Shown in pieces: positions 33,862 to 44,601 of a stretch of 64,000 nt of DNA. The stretch's first letter is position 1, and each line of letters opens with the position of its first letter. The notes below the pieces were generated by a model. That model searched no databases, had not been told where the DNA came from, and saw nothing but the letters and a program-made list of their open reading frames with translations. The DNA is from Francisella persica ATCC VR-331 (GTDB lineage: Bacteria; Pseudomonadota; Gammaproteobacteria; Francisellales; Francisellaceae): positions 558,001 to 622,000 of the forward strand of contig NZ_CP013022.1 in NCBI RefSeq assembly GCF_001653955.1. The letters are read 5' to 3'. The translations under genes and the position numbers were made by a program.

Positions 33862-34242
33862 ATGAAAAAAATTACTAACATTGACTTGATGTCAATAAAA
33901 TCGTATAACTTTCCGATTACAGCTATTAGTTCAATTGTGCATCGCATATCAGGAGTGGTTTTAATTATTGCAATACCACTTTGTGTAGTTGGAATGAACT
34001 ATGCTCTTGCAGGGCCTGATGGCTATCAGCGAACAGTTGACCTGTTAACTAAAAGTTGGTTTAGTGTATTTTTCTGGCTTTTCTTATCATCGATAACATA
34101 TCATGTTTATGCAGGTATTAGACATATGATTATGGATATGGGCTTCGGTGAGAGTATGAAAATCGCTAAACTTACATCGTTACTGGTTATCATTTTGGGT
34201 GTTTTATCAGCTATTTTATGGAGGTGCTACTTATGGCTGTAA
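33862..34242 (+). CDS. sdhC: Succinate dehydrogenase cytochrome b556 subunit
   Basis: This is one of two membrane anchors of complex II (126 residues, three helices). The signature SSIVHRISGVVLI carries the Ser and Arg implicated in quinone binding, and SSITYHVYAGIRHMIMD contains the haem-ligand histidine. The ATG at 33862 follows a GGAGGAA site. Its end overlaps sdhD by 10 bases. Confidence 0.95.
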   Translation: MKKITNIDLMSIKSYNFPITAISSIVHRISGVVLIIAIPLCVVGMNYALAGPDGYQRTVDLLTKSWFSVFFWLFLSSITYHVYAGIRHMIMDMGFGESMKIAKLTSLLVIILGVLSAILWRCYLWL

Positions 34243-34586
34243 TTTCATTAACTTCTTCTGGAATTAAAGACTTTTTTGTACAAAGAGTTACAGCTGTAAT
34301 TATTGCTGTATATTTTGGCTATCTTATCGTAGAAGCTTTGTACTTGTCGCATATAGGAGCTCTTAACTATGATAGTTGGAGAGGCTTGTTTACTGATGGG
34401 ATGTTTTTTAGAGTTGCTACATTGATGGCTTACTTGGCGATGTTTTTTCATGCTTGGGTAGGTATCTGGATTATATGTGGTGATTATATTAAATGTGCAT
34501 GGGCTTCTGCGCTTGTGATGTTGAGCTTTGTTTTGGTATATGTATTCTGTTTTTTTTGGTTATTTGCAGTTTTATTTTTCTATTAA
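34233..34586 (+). CDS. sdhD: Succinate dehydrogenase hydrophobic anchor subunit
   Basis: This is the second complex II membrane anchor, 117 residues with three helices. [16 protein letters not shown] opens the protein, and [16 protein letters not shown] carries the haem-ligand histidine and the conserved aspartate-tyrosine pair. The ATG at 34233 is chosen because GGAGGTG, inside the end of sdhC, lies just before it; the frame opens further upstream at 34218. Confidence 0.94.
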   Translation: MAVISLTSSGIKDFFVQRVTAVIIAVYFGYLIVEALYLSHIGALNYDSWRGLFTDGMFFRVATLMAYLAMFFHAWVGIWIICGDYIKCAWASALVMLSFVLVYVFCFFWLFAVLFFY

Positions 34587-34597
34587 GAGGTTGTTTT

Positions 34598-36391
34598 ATG
34601 AGTATAGCTACGCAAGAATTTGACGCTGTTGTTATTGGTGCTGGTGGTGCAGGGTTAAGAGCTTCTTTCCAGTTATCACAGTCAGGTTTTAAAACAGCTG
34701 TTATTTCTAAGGTTTTTCCAACAAGATCACATACTGTTGCTGCTCAGGGTGGTATTGCTGCGGCACTTGGTAATACTAAATTTGAAGATAATCTGCCATC
34801 AGATGACTGGAGATGGCATATGTATGACACTGTTAAAGGTTCCGATTATATTGGTGACCAAGATGCTATTGAGTATATGTGTGAACATGCACCACAGTCT
34901 ATTATTGAGTTAGAACATATGGGTATGCCTTTTTCACGTCTAGAAGATGGTAAGATATATCAGCGTGCTTTTGGTGGGATGTCGAGAAATTATGATCCAG
35001 CTAATCAAGCTAAAAGAACATGTGCAGCATCTGATAGAACTGGTCATGCTCTTTTGCATACGCTTTATCAAGGTAATTTGGCGCACAAAACTGATTTCTA
35101 TACAGAATGGTTTGCTGTTGATTTAGTTAAAGCAAACGATGGTAGTGTTGTTGGTGTTATAGCTCTTTGTATTGAAAATGGAGAGACTGTTTTTCTAAAA
35201 TCAAAAATTACAATACTTGCAACAGGTGGTGCAGGACGCATATATGAATCTAGTACTAATGCGTATATCAATACGGGTGATGGCATGGGTCTTGTGCTAA
35301 GAGCTGGTCTGCCGCTACAAGATATGGAGTTTTGGCAATTCCATCCGACTGGTATAGCTGGCGCTGGTGTGTTAGTTACAGAAGGTTGTCGAGGTGAGGG
35401 TGGTATTCTGCGTAATAAAGATGGTGAGAGATTCATGGAAAGGTATGCACCAAACGCTAAAGACCTTGCTTGTCGTGATGTTGTATCGCGTGCTTCACAA
35501 CAAGAAATTATGGAAGGGCGTGGAGATACCTTTGGTGATTCAAGCTGTGTATGGTTGGATCTAACGCATCTTGGTGAAGATGTTATTGATGAGAGATTAC
35601 CTACTGTTCGAGCACTTGCTAGAACATTTGCAGGTATTGATCCTGTTGAGAAGCCAATTCCAGTAGTGCCAACGTGTCACTATCAAATGGGGGGTATCCC
35701 TACCAATAAGTTTGGCCAAGTCATTACCCAAGAGAATGGTCAAGATAAAATCATTGGTGGTTTATATGCTGTTGGTGAATGTGCCTCTGTTTCTGTACAT
35801 GGAGCAAATAGACTTGGTAGTAACTCGTTGTTGGATTTAGTTGTGTTTGGTAGAGCTGCGGGTATGCATGCTGAACAGAGCTTAAAAGAAGGTATGGCGA
35901 TGAAGGAAACTTCGCAAGAGAATATTGAGGAAGCTACTGCTAGAATTAAAAAATGGGATACTTCAGAGAAGAGAGGTTGTAAAGAAAAAATTTCTGAATT
36001 AAGAAAAGAGCTACAGCAAATAATGCAACAATACTTCTCTGTATTTAGACAAGAAAGTACGATGAAAGAAGGGCTTGATAAATTATTTAAACTTAGAGAA
36101 AGGCTTGATAATGCTGTATTAGAGGATGGCTCGAGAGTCTTTAATATGATGAGAATTGAAGCGCTAGAGTTAGATAATTTGATGCTAACAGCAGTTGCTA
36201 CAGCAAAGCTTGCTTTAGAGCGAAAAGAGTCTAGAGGAGCACACTCTAGAGTTGATTATCCTGAAAGAGATGATAAGAATTGGATGAAGCATACACTATA
36301 CTTCCTAGATGGAGATAGAACGTCGTTACGTGATGTAAACATGTCTCCTACTAAAGTAAAAGCTTTTCAACCAGCAGAACGTAAGTATTAA
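34598..36391 (+). CDS. sdhA: Succinate dehydrogenase flavoprotein subunit
   Basis: This catalytic subunit oxidises succinate to fumarate. It has 597 residues with the FAD-binding GAGGAG motif near the start and His45 in [10 protein letters not shown], the residue that binds FAD covalently. Active-site segments [15 protein letters not shown] and the Arg in SRASQQEI are present, and [13 protein letters not shown] closes the FAD fold. Homology and AGAGGTTG before the ATG support 34598 over the longer frame from 34493. Confidence 0.97.
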   Translation: MSIATQEFDAVVIGAGGAGLRASFQLSQSGFKTAVISKVFPTRSHTVAAQGGIAAALGNTKFEDNLPSDDWRWHMYDTVKGSDYIGDQDAIEYMCEHAPQSIIELEHMGMPFSRLEDGKIYQRAFGGMSRNYDPANQAKRTCAASDRTGHALLHTLYQGNLAHKTDFYTEWFAVDLVKANDGSVVGVIALCIENGETVFLKSKITILATGGAGRIYESSTNAYINTGDGMGLVLRAGLPLQDMEFWQFHPTGIAGAGVLVTEGCRGEGGILRNKDGERFMERYAPNAKDLACRDVVSRASQQEIMEGRGDTFGDSSCVWLDLTHLGEDVIDERLPTVRALARTFAGIDPVEKPIPVVPTCHYQMGGIPTNKFGQVITQENGQDKIIGGLYAVGECASVSVHGANRLGSNSLLDLVVFGRAAGMHAEQSLKEGMAMKETSQENIEEATARIKKWDTSEKRGCKEKISELRKELQQIMQQYFSVFRQESTMKEGLDKLFKLRERLDNAVLEDGSRVFNMMRIEALELDNLMLTAVATAKLALERKESRGAHSRVDYPERDDKNWMKHTLYFLDGDRTSLRDVNMSPTKVKAFQPAERKY

Positions 36392-36408
36392 TACAAGGAT
36401 TTAATATA

Positions 36409-37110
36409 ATGGAAGTAAGATTTAAAATTTATAGATATAATCCAGAAGTTGATAAAAAACCTTATTATGATGAGTATACGGTTGAAGTAGAAAATCAAGG
36501 TGTTAAGGTTCTAACAGCTCTTGAACTAATTAAAGAGCAGGATCCTACCCTTGCTTTAAGAAGATCTTGCCGTGAAGGTGTTTGCGGTTCTGATGGTATG
36601 AATATCAATGGTAAGAACCGTTTGTCTTGTATTACTTCGGTTGGTGAGTTGAAGCAGCCTATCAAAGTTAATCCTTTACCAGGATTACCTGTGATTAGAG
36701 ATTTAATTGTTGATATGAAACAGTTTTATAAGAACTATGAGAAAGTTAAACCGTATCTTATCAACGATGATGAGCCACCTGTTAAAGAAAGACTACAATC
36801 GCCAGAGGATAGAGCTAAGCTTGATGGTTTGTATGAGTGTATTTTATGTGCTTGTTGTACTACATCATGCCCTTCGTTCTGGTGGAATCCAGATAAGTTT
36901 ATAGGCCCTTCTGGATTGCTACAAGCTTACAGATTCATCGCTGACTCAAGAGATACTGCTACAGAACAAAGACTTGAAGATCTAAAAGATCCATTTAGTC
37001 TGTTTAGGTGTAGGACTATTATGAACTGTGTTTCTGTATGTCCAAAAGGCCTTAACCCTACAGAAGCGATAGGTAAGATTAGATCAGCATTATTAAAGAA
37101 GAGTGTATAA
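36409..37110 (+). CDS. sdhB: Succinate dehydrogenase iron-sulfur subunit
   Basis: SdhB carries electrons from FAD to quinone. Its 233 residues hold the 2Fe-2S cysteines (SCREGVCGSDGMNINGKN then LSC), the 4Fe-4S motif CILCACCTTSCPSFWW and the 3Fe-4S motif CRTIMNCVSVCPKGLNP. It ends the sdhCDAB block, 29 bases before sucA, so the complex II and oxoglutarate dehydrogenase genes are probably co-transcribed. Confidence 0.97.
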   Translation: MEVRFKIYRYNPEVDKKPYYDEYTVEVENQGVKVLTALELIKEQDPTLALRRSCREGVCGSDGMNINGKNRLSCITSVGELKQPIKVNPLPGLPVIRDLIVDMKQFYKNYEKVKPYLINDDEPPVKERLQSPEDRAKLDGLYECILCACCTTSCPSFWWNPDKFIGPSGLLQAYRFIADSRDTATEQRLEDLKDPFSLFRCRTIMNCVSVCPKGLNPTEAIGKIRSALLKKSV

Positions 37111-37139
37111 AAATTAAAACCTGATATTTGGGTATCTAT

Positions 37140-39953
37140 ATGAAAAAAAAACAACAGGATTTTAGTCAATGGCTGGAGACTTCTCAGTTCTTTGGAGGTA
37201 ATCTAGAATACCTTGAGTCAATATATGACGATTATATAACGGGCAACCATAATGGAATCGATCCTAAGTGGTTGTCCTTTTTTGATTCTATAGCAAGCTC
37301 AACAGATACAGTTCATCGTGAACTGGTTGAAGAATTTAAATACTTGGCTAAAAATAAAACTAATATAGCTAAAGTAACCGCAGTTGTAAGTGCTGAAGGT
37401 GATATTAGTCTAAAAGCTAAATCTCTAGTTAAAGCTTACCGTTGTTATGGTTATAAATCAGCTAATATTGATCCACTTAGACTGACAAGGTTTGAAAGAG
37501 ATTCAGATTTGGAGTTAGCAGCACATGGATTATCTGAAAAAGATCTAATGGAGTTGGTTAATCTAGGAAGCTTTACTAGTAATAAAACAGTTCCTTTACA
37601 ACAGGTCATCAATAAAGCTAAGGCAATCTATGAATCTAATATTGGTTATGAGTATAGATATATTGGTAACAAAGAAGAAAAACTTTGGCTTCAAGACAGA
37701 ATAGAAGATACTAATACTATTTCTAATGACAAAAAAAAATGGATTTTACAACAATTAGTGGCTGCTGAAGGTTTGGAAAAATATCTTGCAATAAGGTATG
37801 TAGGTCAAAAAAGATTTGGCTTAGAAGGTGGTGAGTCGCTAATTCCATCTTTACAGCATATAATTGAAAAATCTGTTTCTAGGCATTCAACTCGCTTTAT
37901 CCAGTTGGGTATGGCACATAGAGGGCGTCTAAATGTATTAGTCAATGTATTGGGTAAAAACCCTAAAGATTTATTTGAAGAGTTTGAAGGTAAACAAAGC
38001 GTAAAAAGCTTATCTGGTGATGTGAAGTATCATATGGGTTATTCTAACTATAGAAGTATTGATGGTAAAGAAGCTAAGATTGCTTTAGCATTTAATCCAT
38101 CTCATTTAGAGGCTGTTGATCCAGTTGTTGAAGGTGCTGCTAAAGCAATTCAAGATAAACTAGGTGGTGATGTTTACAGTAAAGTTTTACCAATATTAAT
38201 ACATGGTGATTCAGCTTTCTGTGGCCAAGGCGTAGTAATGGAAACTTTTGGTTTCTCGCTTACAGAAGCATATAGCACAGGCGGAACAATTCATCTTGTT
38301 GTAAACAATCAGGTTGGTTTCACTACAAGTAGCGCTTTTGGGGTAAATAGAAGCAGTAATTATTCTACTGACGTGGCTAAAATGGTTGATGCACCGATAT
38401 TTCATGTAAATGGAGATGATCCAGAAGCTGTGCTTAAAGTTACAGATATTGCTCTAGAGTATCGTATGAAATTCAACAAAGATGTTGTTATTGATTTAGT
38501 GTGTTATCGTAGAAATGGTCATAATGAGACTGACGAACCATCAGGAACACAGCCACAGATGTACGAAGTAATTAAGAAACTTCCTTCAACACTGAAAATA
38601 TATAGCAACAAGTTGATAAAAGAGGCTGTGGTTGATACTGATCATTTTGCGCGCATGAATGCTAATTACCGTAGCAAATTAGATAGTGGTAAAGTTACGA
38701 TTGATATTCTTGATAGAAATATCGTCAAAGATAAGTTAAATGTTTGTGATTGGCTTCCTTACCTTGGTAAACAAGAAACTAAATACATTTATAAGCCTAT
38801 ACCAAAGATAATTCTTAGGAAATTGGCTTTAAAAATGTGCGAAATCCCTGAAGAAATAAATGCACAGATGCAAGTCAAAAAAGCTGTTACCGATAGAATC
38901 AAAATGGCTAATAGTGAACTTCCTCTAAACTGGGGATTTGCTGAGTCGCTTGCGTATGCAACATTACTTAATGAAGGGTATCCGGTGAGAATTTCTGGTG
39001 AAGATAGTGGTCGAGGAACTTTTTCTCATCGTCATGCTGTGGTCAAAAATATGAATACTAAATCGCAGCTAAAAGAGTATGTGCCATTAAAACACATCAA
39101 TGAAAATGTGAGATTTGATATTATCGACTCGACTCTTTCAGAATATGGCGTATTAGGTTTTGAATATGGCTACAGCTGTTACAGTCCTGATGCTCTGGTC
39201 GTATGGGAAGCTCAATTTGGGGATTTTGTTAATACAGCACAAGTTGTAATTGATCAGTTTCTTGTTTCAGCAGAAGAAAAATGGGGTATTCTATCAGGTT
39301 TAACTTTATTCTTGCCACATGGTCAAGAAGGTGCAGGAGCAGAACATTCATCTGCAAGATTAGAAAGATTTTTAAGCTCTTGTGCTAATGATAATATGCA
39401 AGTATGTACACCTACAACACCTGCACAAATTTATCATCTATTAAGACGTCAAGTTATTCGACCGCTTAGAAAACCTTTGATTGTAATGACACCTAAGAGT
39501 TTGTTGAGAAATCCTATTGCAGTCTCTTCATTAGAAGAGCTTTCTCAAGGCAAATTTAAAGCAATCATTGATGATGCAAATGCTAAGGAAAATAAAATTA
39601 AAAAACTTATATTATGTAATGGTAAGGTTTATTATGATCTTATGGCTAAGAAACAATATACGCATGAAGATACAGCTGTTGTAAGATTAGAGGAGTTGTA
39701 TCCTTTTCCACAACAGCAACTTGCGGAAATATTTGCTAAATATAACAATGCGAATAAAGTAATATGGTTACAAGAAGAGCCTCAAAACAAAGGTGCTTGG
39801 TATAATATTAGACCTTTTATTGAGAAGTTGATAGATATAAACCAAGAGTTGTTATGTGTTGCTAGAGAGAGATCTTCAACCCCTGCAGTTGGATATCATG
39901 CTTTATATGTAAAACAACAAGAAGAAATTATTAACAGAGCTTTAGAAATATAA
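37140..39953 (+). CDS. sucA: 2-oxoglutarate dehydrogenase E1 component
   Basis: This thiamine-diphosphate enzyme decarboxylates 2-oxoglutarate and passes the succinyl group to SucB lipoyl domains. It has about 937 residues. The N-terminal SQFFGGNLEYLESIYDDY motif, MAHRGRLNVLVNVLGK, HGDSAFCGQGVV and the ThDP-binding GDDPEAVLKV region are clear, as is EDSGRGTFSHRHAV in the C-terminal half. The frame also opens at a TTG at 37128, but the ATG at 37140 fits better; neither has a strong ribosome-binding site. Confidence 0.96.
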   Translation: MKKKQQDFSQWLETSQFFGGNLEYLESIYDDYITGNHNGIDPKWLSFFDSIASSTDTVHRELVEEFKYLAKNKTNIAKVTAVVSAEGDISLKAKSLVKAYRCYGYKSANIDPLRLTRFERDSDLELAAHGLSEKDLMELVNLGSFTSNKTVPLQQVINKAKAIYESNIGYEYRYIGNKEEKLWLQDRIEDTNTISNDKKKWILQQLVAAEGLEKYLAIRYVGQKRFGLEGGESLIPSLQHIIEKSVSRHSTRFIQLGMAHRGRLNVLVNVLGKNPKDLFEEFEGKQSVKSLSGDVKYHMGYSNYRSIDGKEAKIALAFNPSHLEAVDPVVEGAAKAIQDKLGGDVYSKVLPILIHGDSAFCGQGVVMETFGFSLTEAYSTGGTIHLVVNNQVGFTTSSAFGVNRSSNYSTDVAKMVDAPIFHVNGDDPEAVLKVTDIALEYRMKFNKDVVIDLVCYRRNGHNETDEPSGTQPQMYEVIKKLPSTLKIYSNKLIKEAVVDTDHFARMNANYRSKLDSGKVTIDILDRNIVKDKLNVCDWLPYLGKQETKYIYKPIPKIILRKLALKMCEIPEEINAQMQVKKAVTDRIKMANSELPLNWGFAESLAYATLLNEGYPVRISGEDSGRGTFSHRHAVVKNMNTKSQLKEYVPLKHINENVRFDIIDSTLSEYGVLGFEYGYSCYSPDALVVWEAQFGDFVNTAQVVIDQFLVSAEEKWGILSGLTLFLPHGQEGAGAEHSSARLERFLSSCANDNMQVCTPTTPAQIYHLLRRQVIRPLRKPLIVMTPKSLLRNPIAVSSLEELSQGKFKAIIDDANAKENKIKKLILCNGKVYYDLMAKKQYTHEDTAVVRLEELYPFPQQQLAEIFAKYNNANKVIWLQEEPQNKGAWYNIRPFIEKLIDINQELLCVARERSSTPAVGYHALYVKQQEEIINRALEI

Positions 39954-39979
39954 AATTAAATTATTACTAGGAGTAAAAG

Positions 39980-41437
39980 ATGGTTGAATTAAAAGTACCT
40001 ATGTTCCCAGAGTCTGTAGCAGATGGCACATTAGCTCAATGGAATAAATGTGAAGGTGACTTTGTAAATGAGGGCGATATCTTAGCAGAGATTGAGACTG
40101 ATAAAGTTGTCTTAGAAGTACCTGCAACAGTTAGTGGTGTTTTAAAAGGGATAAAAAAACAGGCTGGAGATACAGTACTTTCAGAAGAATCATTAGCGAT
40201 TATTGATACAGCGACTTCTACATCTGAACCTAAGCAACAAACTACTAATCAAGCAAATGCTTCTGGTCAGGAAATGGATGTCAAGGCTCCTGTATTTCCA
40301 GAGTCTGTAGCAGATGGCACATTAGCTCAATGGAATAAATGTGAAGGTGACTTTGTAAATGAGGGCGATATCTTAGCAGAGATTGAGACTGATAAAGTTG
40401 TCTTAGAAGTACCTGCAACAGTTAGTGGTGTTTTAAAAGGGATAAAAAAACAGGCTGGAGATACAGTACTATCTGCTGAGGTTATTGCTAAGATTACAAC
40501 AGGGGCAGCTGCTTCTGCTGCGGCAAAGCTAGAAGCTGCAGTAGAAGTTTATCAAGCAAATAATGATCCACACCTAGTACCTTCAGCACGTAAGGCTTTT
40601 AATGCAAGTGGCTTAGATTCTTCTGCTAATATTGAAGGTACAGGTAAAAAAGGACGTATAACTTCTGAGGATGTGAAAAAAGCTGCTACTTCGGTAAACA
40701 AACCTCAACAATACACAGCACTAGTAAATAAAGGTGCTAGATATGAAAAAAGAGTTGAGATGACTCGTCTACGCCAGACTATAGCAAATAGATTAGTTGA
40801 GGTTCAACATACTAATGCAATTTTAACCACTTTTAATGAAGTAGATATGAGTGCAGTTATGGAGCTTAGAAATAAATATAAGGATATGTTTGTCAAAGAA
40901 CATGATACTAAGCTTGGTTTTATGTCTTTCTTTATCAAGGCAGCAACAGAAGCGCTTAAGAAATTTCCAGATGTTAATGCTTCTATTGATGGTGATGAGA
41001 TTGTTTATCATAATTATTTTGATATCGGTATTGCGGTAGGTACCTGTAGAGGACTAGTAGTACCAGTGTTGAGAGATACAGATACTAAATCTTTAGCTGA
41101 ACTAGAAGCTGATGTTTTAGACAAGGCAATTAAAGGGCGCGATGGTAAGCTAAGTCTTGAAGATATGCAAGGTGGCACATTTACTATCACAAATGGCGGT
41201 ACTTATGGTTCGATGTTATCTACTCCTATTATTAATTCACCACAAAGTGCTATTTTAGGTATGCATAATATTGTTGAGCGTCCCGTGGTAGTTAAAGGTG
41301 AGATTAAGATTCGTCCAATTATGTATTTAGCGTTATCTTATGATCATAGAATCATCGATGGTAGCACTTCAGTTAGATTCTTGAAGATGATCAAAGAGTT
41401 AATTGAAGATCCAAATAGAATTCTCCTTCAAGTCTAG
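39980..41437 (+). CDS. sucB: Dihydrolipoamide succinyltransferase (E2) with two lipoyl domains
   Basis: This core E2 subunit of the oxoglutarate dehydrogenase complex transfers the succinyl group from lipoate to CoA. It has 485 residues with two nearly identical N-terminal lipoyl domains; the lipoylated lysines are Lys42 and Lys139 in ETDKVVLEV. An E1/E3-binding domain ([14 protein letters not shown], near residue 200) and the catalytic domain with His456 and Asp460 in DHRIIDG follow. Many SucB proteins have only one lipoyl domain. No lpd gene lies nearby, so E3 must come from elsewhere. Confidence 0.97.
   Translation: MVELKVPMFPESVADGTLAQWNKCEGDFVNEGDILAEIETDKVVLEVPATVSGVLKGIKKQAGDTVLSEESLAIIDTATSTSEPKQQTTNQANASGQEMDVKAPVFPESVADGTLAQWNKCEGDFVNEGDILAEIETDKVVLEVPATVSGVLKGIKKQAGDTVLSAEVIAKITTGAAASAAAKLEAAVEVYQANNDPHLVPSARKAFNASGLDSSANIEGTGKKGRITSEDVKKAATSVNKPQQYTALVNKGARYEKRVEMTRLRQTIANRLVEVQHTNAILTTFNEVDMSAVMELRNKYKDMFVKEHDTKLGFMSFFIKAATEALKKFPDVNASIDGDEIVYHNYFDIGIAVGTCRGLVVPVLRDTDTKSLAELEADVLDKAIKGRDGKLSLEDMQGGTFTITNGGTYGSMLSTPIINSPQSAILGMHNIVERPVVVKGEIKIRPIMYLALSYDHRIIDGSTSVRFLKMIKELIEDPNRILLQV
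40007..40179 (+). repeat. first copy of a perfect 173-base direct repeat in sucB
   Basis: By eye this stretch is identical to 40298-40470. It encodes most of the first lipoyl domain, including the lipoyl-lysine. Flanking sequence diverges at once on both sides, and the offset of 291 bases (97 codons) keeps the frame. Confidence 0.9.
40298..40470 (+). repeat. second copy of the 173-base direct repeat in sucB
   Basis: Encodes most of the second lipoyl domain and matches 40007-40179 base for base, silent positions included. This points to a recent duplication or ongoing gene conversion rather than ancient duplication. Confidence 0.9.
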
Positions 41438-41476
41438 TTATTTTCCTTTTAAAAATTATCGTAAAGGTATTTTTCT

Positions 41477-42004
41477 ATGAACCTAGATTTTATTAAAAGT
41501 AAGATTGTGGCTGTGCCTGATTTTCCGAAACCAGGTATTATGTTTCGAGATATCACTCCTTTGCTTGTACATCCACAAGGGTTAAGAAAAACCGCTGAGG
41601 CAATGGTACAAGAGTTAAAAAATAAAGGTATTAAACCAACTGTTATTGCTGGTACAGAAAGTAGAGGCTTTATTTTTGGTGTTACCCTTGCTGAAGTATT
41701 AGGTCTAGGCTTTGTGCCAGTTAGAAAGCCTGGTAAGCTACCAAGAGAAACTTATAGTGTTAAGTATGACTTAGAGTATGGTAGCGATAGCCTAGAAATA
41801 CATCAAGATGCTTTTAAGTATACAGATGAAGTATTGATAGTTGATGATTTATTGGCAACTGGTGGTACTGCAAAAGCGACAGTACAGCTTATAGAAAAAA
41901 CTCAAGCAAAGGTTGTAGGGCTTATATTTGTGATGGAGCTTGATGGTTTAGGTGGTAGAGAAGTGCTTGCTGGATATAATGTTTCGGCACTAATAAAATT
42001 CTAG
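41477..42004 (+). CDS. apt: Adenine phosphoribosyltransferase
   Basis: This purine-salvage enzyme makes AMP from adenine and PRPP in the cytoplasm. It has 175 residues. The PRPP-binding motif [16 protein letters not shown] lies near residue 120 and the family stretch [15 protein letters not shown] near residue 17. The [10 protein letters not shown] and [12 protein letters not shown] loops are typical. It is followed 11 bases later by glmM. Confidence 0.96.
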   Translation: MNLDFIKSKIVAVPDFPKPGIMFRDITPLLVHPQGLRKTAEAMVQELKNKGIKPTVIAGTESRGFIFGVTLAEVLGLGFVPVRKPGKLPRETYSVKYDLEYGSDSLEIHQDAFKYTDEVLIVDDLLATGGTAKATVQLIEKTQAKVVGLIFVMELDGLGGREVLAGYNVSALIKF

Positions 42005-42015
42005 AGGATAAATAT

Positions 42016-43347
42016 ATGGCAAAGTATTTTGGAACAGATGGTATTCGTGGTGAAGTTGCTAACTCAACAATAACAGCAGAGTTTACACAAAAATTAGGTA
42101 ATGCGGTTGGTTCGTTAATAAACCAAAAGAATTATCCAAAATTTGTGATTGTTGGTCAAGATACACGCAGCTCAGGAGGATTTTTAAAATTTGCCTTAGT
42201 TTCTGGTTTAAATGCTGCGGGAATAGATGTACTGGACTTAGGAGTAGTACCAACTCCTGTAGTAGCATTTATGACTGTTAAATATGGATCTTCAGCTGGA
42301 TTTATCATTACAGCATCGCACAATAAATTTACTGATAATGGTATTAAATTATTTTCTTCTAATGGTTTTAAGCTAGACGATGCTTTAGAAGAAGAGGTTG
42401 AAGCTAATATTGATAGTGATTTTATCTATCAGCCAGAATTTAAGTTTGGCAGCTATAAGTTATTGGCAAACGCTATAAATGAGTATATTGAGAGTATCTA
42501 TAGTCGTTTTGCTAATCTTGTCAATTATAAAGGTAAAATTGTTGTCGATTGTGCTCATGGGTCAGCATCACATAATTTTGAGGCTTTACTTGATAAATTT
42601 GGAATAGATTATGTTTCTATAGCTTCTAATCCTGATGGCTTAAACATAAATGTTGAATGTGGTGCTACTTGTATTTCAAATATTAAAAAAGCTGTTAAGC
42701 AGTATAATGCTGATCTAGGTATTTCTCTGGATGGTGACGCAGATAGAATAATTATTGTCGATGAAAATGGTCAAGAAATTGATGGTGATGGAATATTAAA
42801 TATTCTTGCTCAATATAGTGATATTTGTGGTGGTACTAAAGGTATCGTTGGTACACAAATGACAAATATGAGTTATGAGAACCATTATAAGGCTAACAAA
42901 ATTCCATTTATTCGTTCAAAAGTTGGTGACAGATATGTCTTAGAAGATTTAGTCAAGTATGGTTATAAAATCGGTGGCGAATCATCCGGGCATGTCATTA
43001 ACCTAAACTTTGGTACTACTGGAGATGGTTTGTTTACAGCAATACAACTCTTAGCTATTTTCTCTCAAGCTGATAAGCCTGTATCTGAATTTAAATTGCA
43101 GATGGAGTTAATGCAACAAACATTAATCAATGTGCCACTGATTAAGAAAGTAACACCTTATGATTTACAAAAGGTTGCTAGCGATGTTAATGATGTTGAG
43201 AAGCGTTTAGGTAACAGAGGAAGAGTTTTATTAAGACCATCAGGAACTGAACCTGTTTTAAGAGTTATGGTAGAGGCAGATGATAAGAGACTTGCTACAA
43301 GCGAAGCTGAGTATTTGGTTGAAAAGGTAAAACAAAAATTGGTGTAG
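42016..43347 (+). CDS. glmM: Phosphoglucosamine mutase
   Basis: GlmM interconverts glucosamine-6-phosphate and glucosamine-1-phosphate for UDP-GlcNAc, peptidoglycan and LPS synthesis. The 443 residues open with [11 protein letters not shown]. The phosphorylated serine is Ser101 in [14 protein letters not shown], the metal loop is [13 protein letters not shown], and the sugar and phosphate loops GGESSGH and [14 protein letters not shown] follow. The stop is 2 bases before tpiA. Confidence 0.97.
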   Translation: MAKYFGTDGIRGEVANSTITAEFTQKLGNAVGSLINQKNYPKFVIVGQDTRSSGGFLKFALVSGLNAAGIDVLDLGVVPTPVVAFMTVKYGSSAGFIITASHNKFTDNGIKLFSSNGFKLDDALEEEVEANIDSDFIYQPEFKFGSYKLLANAINEYIESIYSRFANLVNYKGKIVVDCAHGSASHNFEALLDKFGIDYVSIASNPDGLNINVECGATCISNIKKAVKQYNADLGISLDGDADRIIIVDENGQEIDGDGILNILAQYSDICGGTKGIVGTQMTNMSYENHYKANKIPFIRSKVGDRYVLEDLVKYGYKIGGESSGHVINLNFGTTGDGLFTAIQLLAIFSQADKPVSEFKLQMELMQQTLINVPLIKKVTPYDLQKVASDVNDVEKRLGNRGRVLLRPSGTEPVLRVMVEADDKRLATSEAEYLVEKVKQKLV

Positions 43348-43349
43348 AT

Positions 43350-44111
43350 ATGCAAAAATTAATAATGGGTAACTGGAAAATGAATGGTGACTCTACAAGT
43401 ATAAAAGAGCTGTGTAGTAGTATATCACAAGCAAAATATGATACTTCAAAAGTAGCTGTTGCTGTTTTTCCGTCAAGTGTTTATGTTAAAGAAGTAATTA
43501 CACAGCTGCCAGAAAAAATAGGTGTTGGTTTACAAAATATTACTTTTTATGATGATGGTGCTTATACTGGAGAAATATCTGCTAAGATGTTGGAAGATAT
43601 CGGCTGTGATTATTTACTAATTGGTCATTCTGAAAGAAGATCTCTATTTGCTGAGTCTGATGAAGATGTTTTTAAAAAGCTTAACAAGGTCATAGATACA
43701 AATATAACTCCAGTGGTGTGTATAGGAGAATCACTAGATAATAGACAAAGCGGTAGGCTCAAACAAGTTTTGGCAACACAACTAAGCTTAATGTTAGAGA
43801 ATTTATCTGTCGAGCAATTAGCAAAAGTAGTAATTGCATATGAACCTGTTTGGGCAATAGGTACAGGTGTTGTGGCATCGTTAGAACAAATTCAAGAAAC
43901 ACATCAATTTATCCGTTCATTGCTATCTAAAGTTGGAGAAAGTCTTGCTAAAAATATAAAAATAGTGTATGGTGGTAGCCTAAAAGCTGAAAATGCTAAC
44001 GATATATTAAGTTTGCCAGATGTTGATGGAGGTTTAATTGGTGGAGCATCTTTAAAAGCAGCTGAGTTTAACGAAATAATAAATCAAGCAAACAAGATAT
44101 GTACGGAATAA
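43350..44111 (+). CDS. tpiA: Triosephosphate isomerase
   Basis: This glycolytic enzyme interconverts dihydroxyacetone phosphate and glyceraldehyde-3-phosphate. It has 253 residues with catalytic Lys in GNWKMNG near the N-terminus, His93 in IGHSERR and Glu165 in [11 protein letters not shown]. The phosphate-binding GGSLKAENA and [10 protein letters not shown] loops are present. Its last 13 bases overlap secG, the same arrangement as in many gammaproteobacteria. Confidence 0.97.
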   Translation: MQKLIMGNWKMNGDSTSIKELCSSISQAKYDTSKVAVAVFPSSVYVKEVITQLPEKIGVGLQNITFYDDGAYTGEISAKMLEDIGCDYLLIGHSERRSLFAESDEDVFKKLNKVIDTNITPVVCIGESLDNRQSGRLKQVLATQLSLMLENLSVEQLAKVVIAYEPVWAIGTGVVASLEQIQETHQFIRSLLSKVGESLAKNIKIVYGGSLKAENANDILSLPDVDGGLIGGASLKAAEFNEIINQANKICTE

Positions 44112-44452
44112 TTTTAACTATTGATATTATCGCAGCTATAGCAATTGTGGTGCTAGTGTTACTACAGCAAGGTAAGGGCGCTAATATGGGTGTCTATTTT
44201 GGTGTAGGTGCGTCAAATACAGTTTTTGGAAGTAAAGGAGCTGCCTCATTCTTATTTAAGATGACAGTATTTTTTACGGCAGTATTTTTTATGTGTTGCC
44301 TTACTTTAGGGTACTTAGGTAAAAGCAAAGCGACAACAGCAAATGTAAGTCCTGCTAGTTCTGATAGCTCAATTGTTAGTCAGTACGATCAGTACCAAAA
44401 AGAAGTTTCTCAAGCTGCTACAACAGATAATTCTAAATTAGCTTCTAAGTAG
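44099..44452 (+). CDS. secG: Protein-export membrane protein SecG
   Basis: SecG is the small auxiliary subunit of the SecYEG translocon. Its 117 residues form two transmembrane helices around the motif [21 protein letters not shown], with the family pattern continuing in [14 protein letters not shown] Ser/Thr/Gln-rich tail follows. The start lies inside tpiA. A tRNA-Leu gene follows 6 bases after the stop, as in E. coli. Confidence 0.95.
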   Translation: MYGIILTIDIIAAIAIVVLVLLQQGKGANMGVYFGVGASNTVFGSKGAASFLFKMTVFFTAVFFMCCLTLGYLGKSKATTANVSPASSDSSIVSQYDQYQKEVSQAATTDNSKLASK

Positions 44453-44458
44453 GTTCCT

Positions 44459-44544
44459 GCACTGATGGTGGAATTGGTAGACACGCCATCTTGAGGGGGT
44501 GGTATCCATAGGATGTGCGAGTTCGAGTCTCGCTCAGTGCACCA
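44459..44544 (+). tRNA. tRNA-Leu (GAG)
   Basis: An 86-base class II tRNA with a long variable arm and encoded CCA. The acceptor stem GCACTGA pairs with TCAGTGC. The anticodon stem CCATC/GGTGG closes the loop TTGAGGG, giving anticodon GAG. The T-loop GTTCGAGTC is present. The place just after secG matches leuU in E. coli. Confidence 0.95.
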
Positions 44545-44601
44545 AATTATTATAATGTTTCAAATATATTTTGCTGATATTGTAATTATGCATATATATG
44601 A

